This document shows positions 5,821 through 6,319 of a stretch of 6,319 bases of DNA, piece after piece. The translations under genes were made by a program, and so were the position numbers. Source of the DNA: Chitinophagaceae bacterium (GTDB taxonomy: Bacteria > Bacteroidota > Bacteroidia > Chitinophagales > Chitinophagaceae); assembly GCA_018061385.1 (NCBI GenBank), contig JAGOUF010000150.1, forward strand, positions 1-6,319, given 5' to 3'. The notes under the pieces were generated by a model, which made no database searches, was not told the DNA's origin, and saw only the letters and a list, made by a program, of their open reading frames with translations. The stretch's first letter is position 1. Each line of letters opens with the position of its first letter.

Positions 5821-6319
5821 TTAATTCCAAGTTTTACCAAACACACGTTGTAATGTTGGGCTTGTTCTTGCTTCGGCTTTTGTACGAATGGCTACTTCTT
5901 GCTCAGCAATTTTGCTAAACATGGCGTTGGTAACAACGCCAGCTAAAAGGTTATCTAAATTTAGATTGAGGTTTACTTTGTTGCCTAAAATTAGTTTAGC
6001 AGGGCCCACCAATTTGTCCCACTCTTTAGTAACATTATATTGATCTAAAGCAGTTTTCATAATTGGGGTAACTGTATTTTTTAAATTTTCGCCAGTTGAC
6101 GTACGTAAATAATCAGTTGCTGCAGTTCCTCCATTTTTTACAATTCCAATAGCATCGGTAATGCTCATTTTTTTAATACCATCTACAAAAACTGGTATTG
6201 AATTGGTTGCAGTTTGTGTAGCTGCATTGGTAAGTGTATTGGTAAATTTATCAATATCCTTACTTAAGCCAAGCTGTTGTAGTTTTTGTAAAACAGTATT
6301 TACATCTTTAGGTAAAATG
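5821..6319 (-). CDS. DUF4197 family protein (5' end beyond the window)
   Basis: The frame is open from the right edge to a TAA at 5823-5821, giving 165 visible residues. An internal ATG at 6168 is not the true start: the 50 codons before it read ILPKDVNTVLQKLQQLGLSK and continue as coherent family sequence. Features recalled for DUF4197 are a helical first part followed by a conserved block, here MSITDAIGIVKNGGTAATDYL, then a region of the type KVNLNLNLDNLLAGVVTNAMF and a closing EQEVAIRTKAEARTSPTLQRVFG. Family members usually run to 220-260 residues and carry an N-terminal export or lipoprotein signal, so about 60 or more residues probably lie outside. Their biochemical function is unknown. 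The gene is in the same orientation as aspS but is separated by about 250 bases and an aspS promoter, so a shared operon is unlikely. Confidence 0.87.
   Translation of the reverse strand, partial: ILPKDVNTVLQKLQQLGLSKDIDKFTNTLTNAATQTATNSIPVFVDGIKKMSITDAIGIVKNGGTAATDYLRTSTGENLKNTVTPIMKTALDQYNVTKEWDKLVGPAKLILGNKVNLNLNLDNLLAGVVTNAMFSKIAEQEVAIRTKAEARTSPTLQRVFGKTWN

Noticed and set aside
5655..5846. Minus-strand open frame of 63 codons between DUF4197 and aspS
   Set aside because: It overlaps the DUF4197 end and the aspS promoter, has no recognisable domain, and its composition fits chance reading of AT-rich spacer.

Overview
The window looks like chromosome from an AT-rich member of the Bacteroidota, probably near the Chitinophagaceae. 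Three things point that way. Two promoter-like sites match the phylum's -7 consensus TAnnTTTG. Starts generally lack a Shine-Dalgarno sequence. The trigger factor, aspartyl-tRNA synthetase and a secreted protein with a DUF2723-like C-terminus all read as Bacteroidota versions. The family-level placement is a judgement from protein style, not from a search.

Layout, left to right. Positions 1-380 (minus) hold most of an S4-domain RNA-binding protein of the Hsp15/HslR type, cut by the left edge. Only 34 bases separate it from a divergent gene at 415-1734 (plus) for a secreted protein of unknown function; its C-terminal half resembles the soluble tail of DUF2723 proteins. Positions 1735-2048 hold no intact gene, but the minus strand carries broken pieces of what may be a decayed small gene. 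A clear promoter then drives tRNA-Leu(UAG) at 2082-2166, which is followed by a long nested hairpin ending in T residues. Trigger factor (tig) lies at 2260-3627 (plus) and converges on aspS (5572-3734, minus). A strong hairpin with A and T tracts on its two sides sits between them and can serve both. Upstream of aspS are a good promoter and an unusual leader of about 120 bases packed with repeats and palindromes. The right edge cuts a DUF4197 gene (minus).

Most of the window is housekeeping for translation and protein folding: a ribosome-associated RNA-binding protein, a tRNA, a ribosome-bound chaperone and a tRNA synthetase. No defence system, mobile element with a transposase, or CRISPR array is visible, and I do not see a new multi-gene system.

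The most unusual signal is in aspS. A short GC-rich palindromic block is read in frame inside the insertion (GAD) domain and makes the protein about 17 residues longer there than E. coli AspRS. It looks like a small dispersed repeat that invaded a coding gene and was tolerated. A second GC-rich palindromic block lies in the aspS leader.
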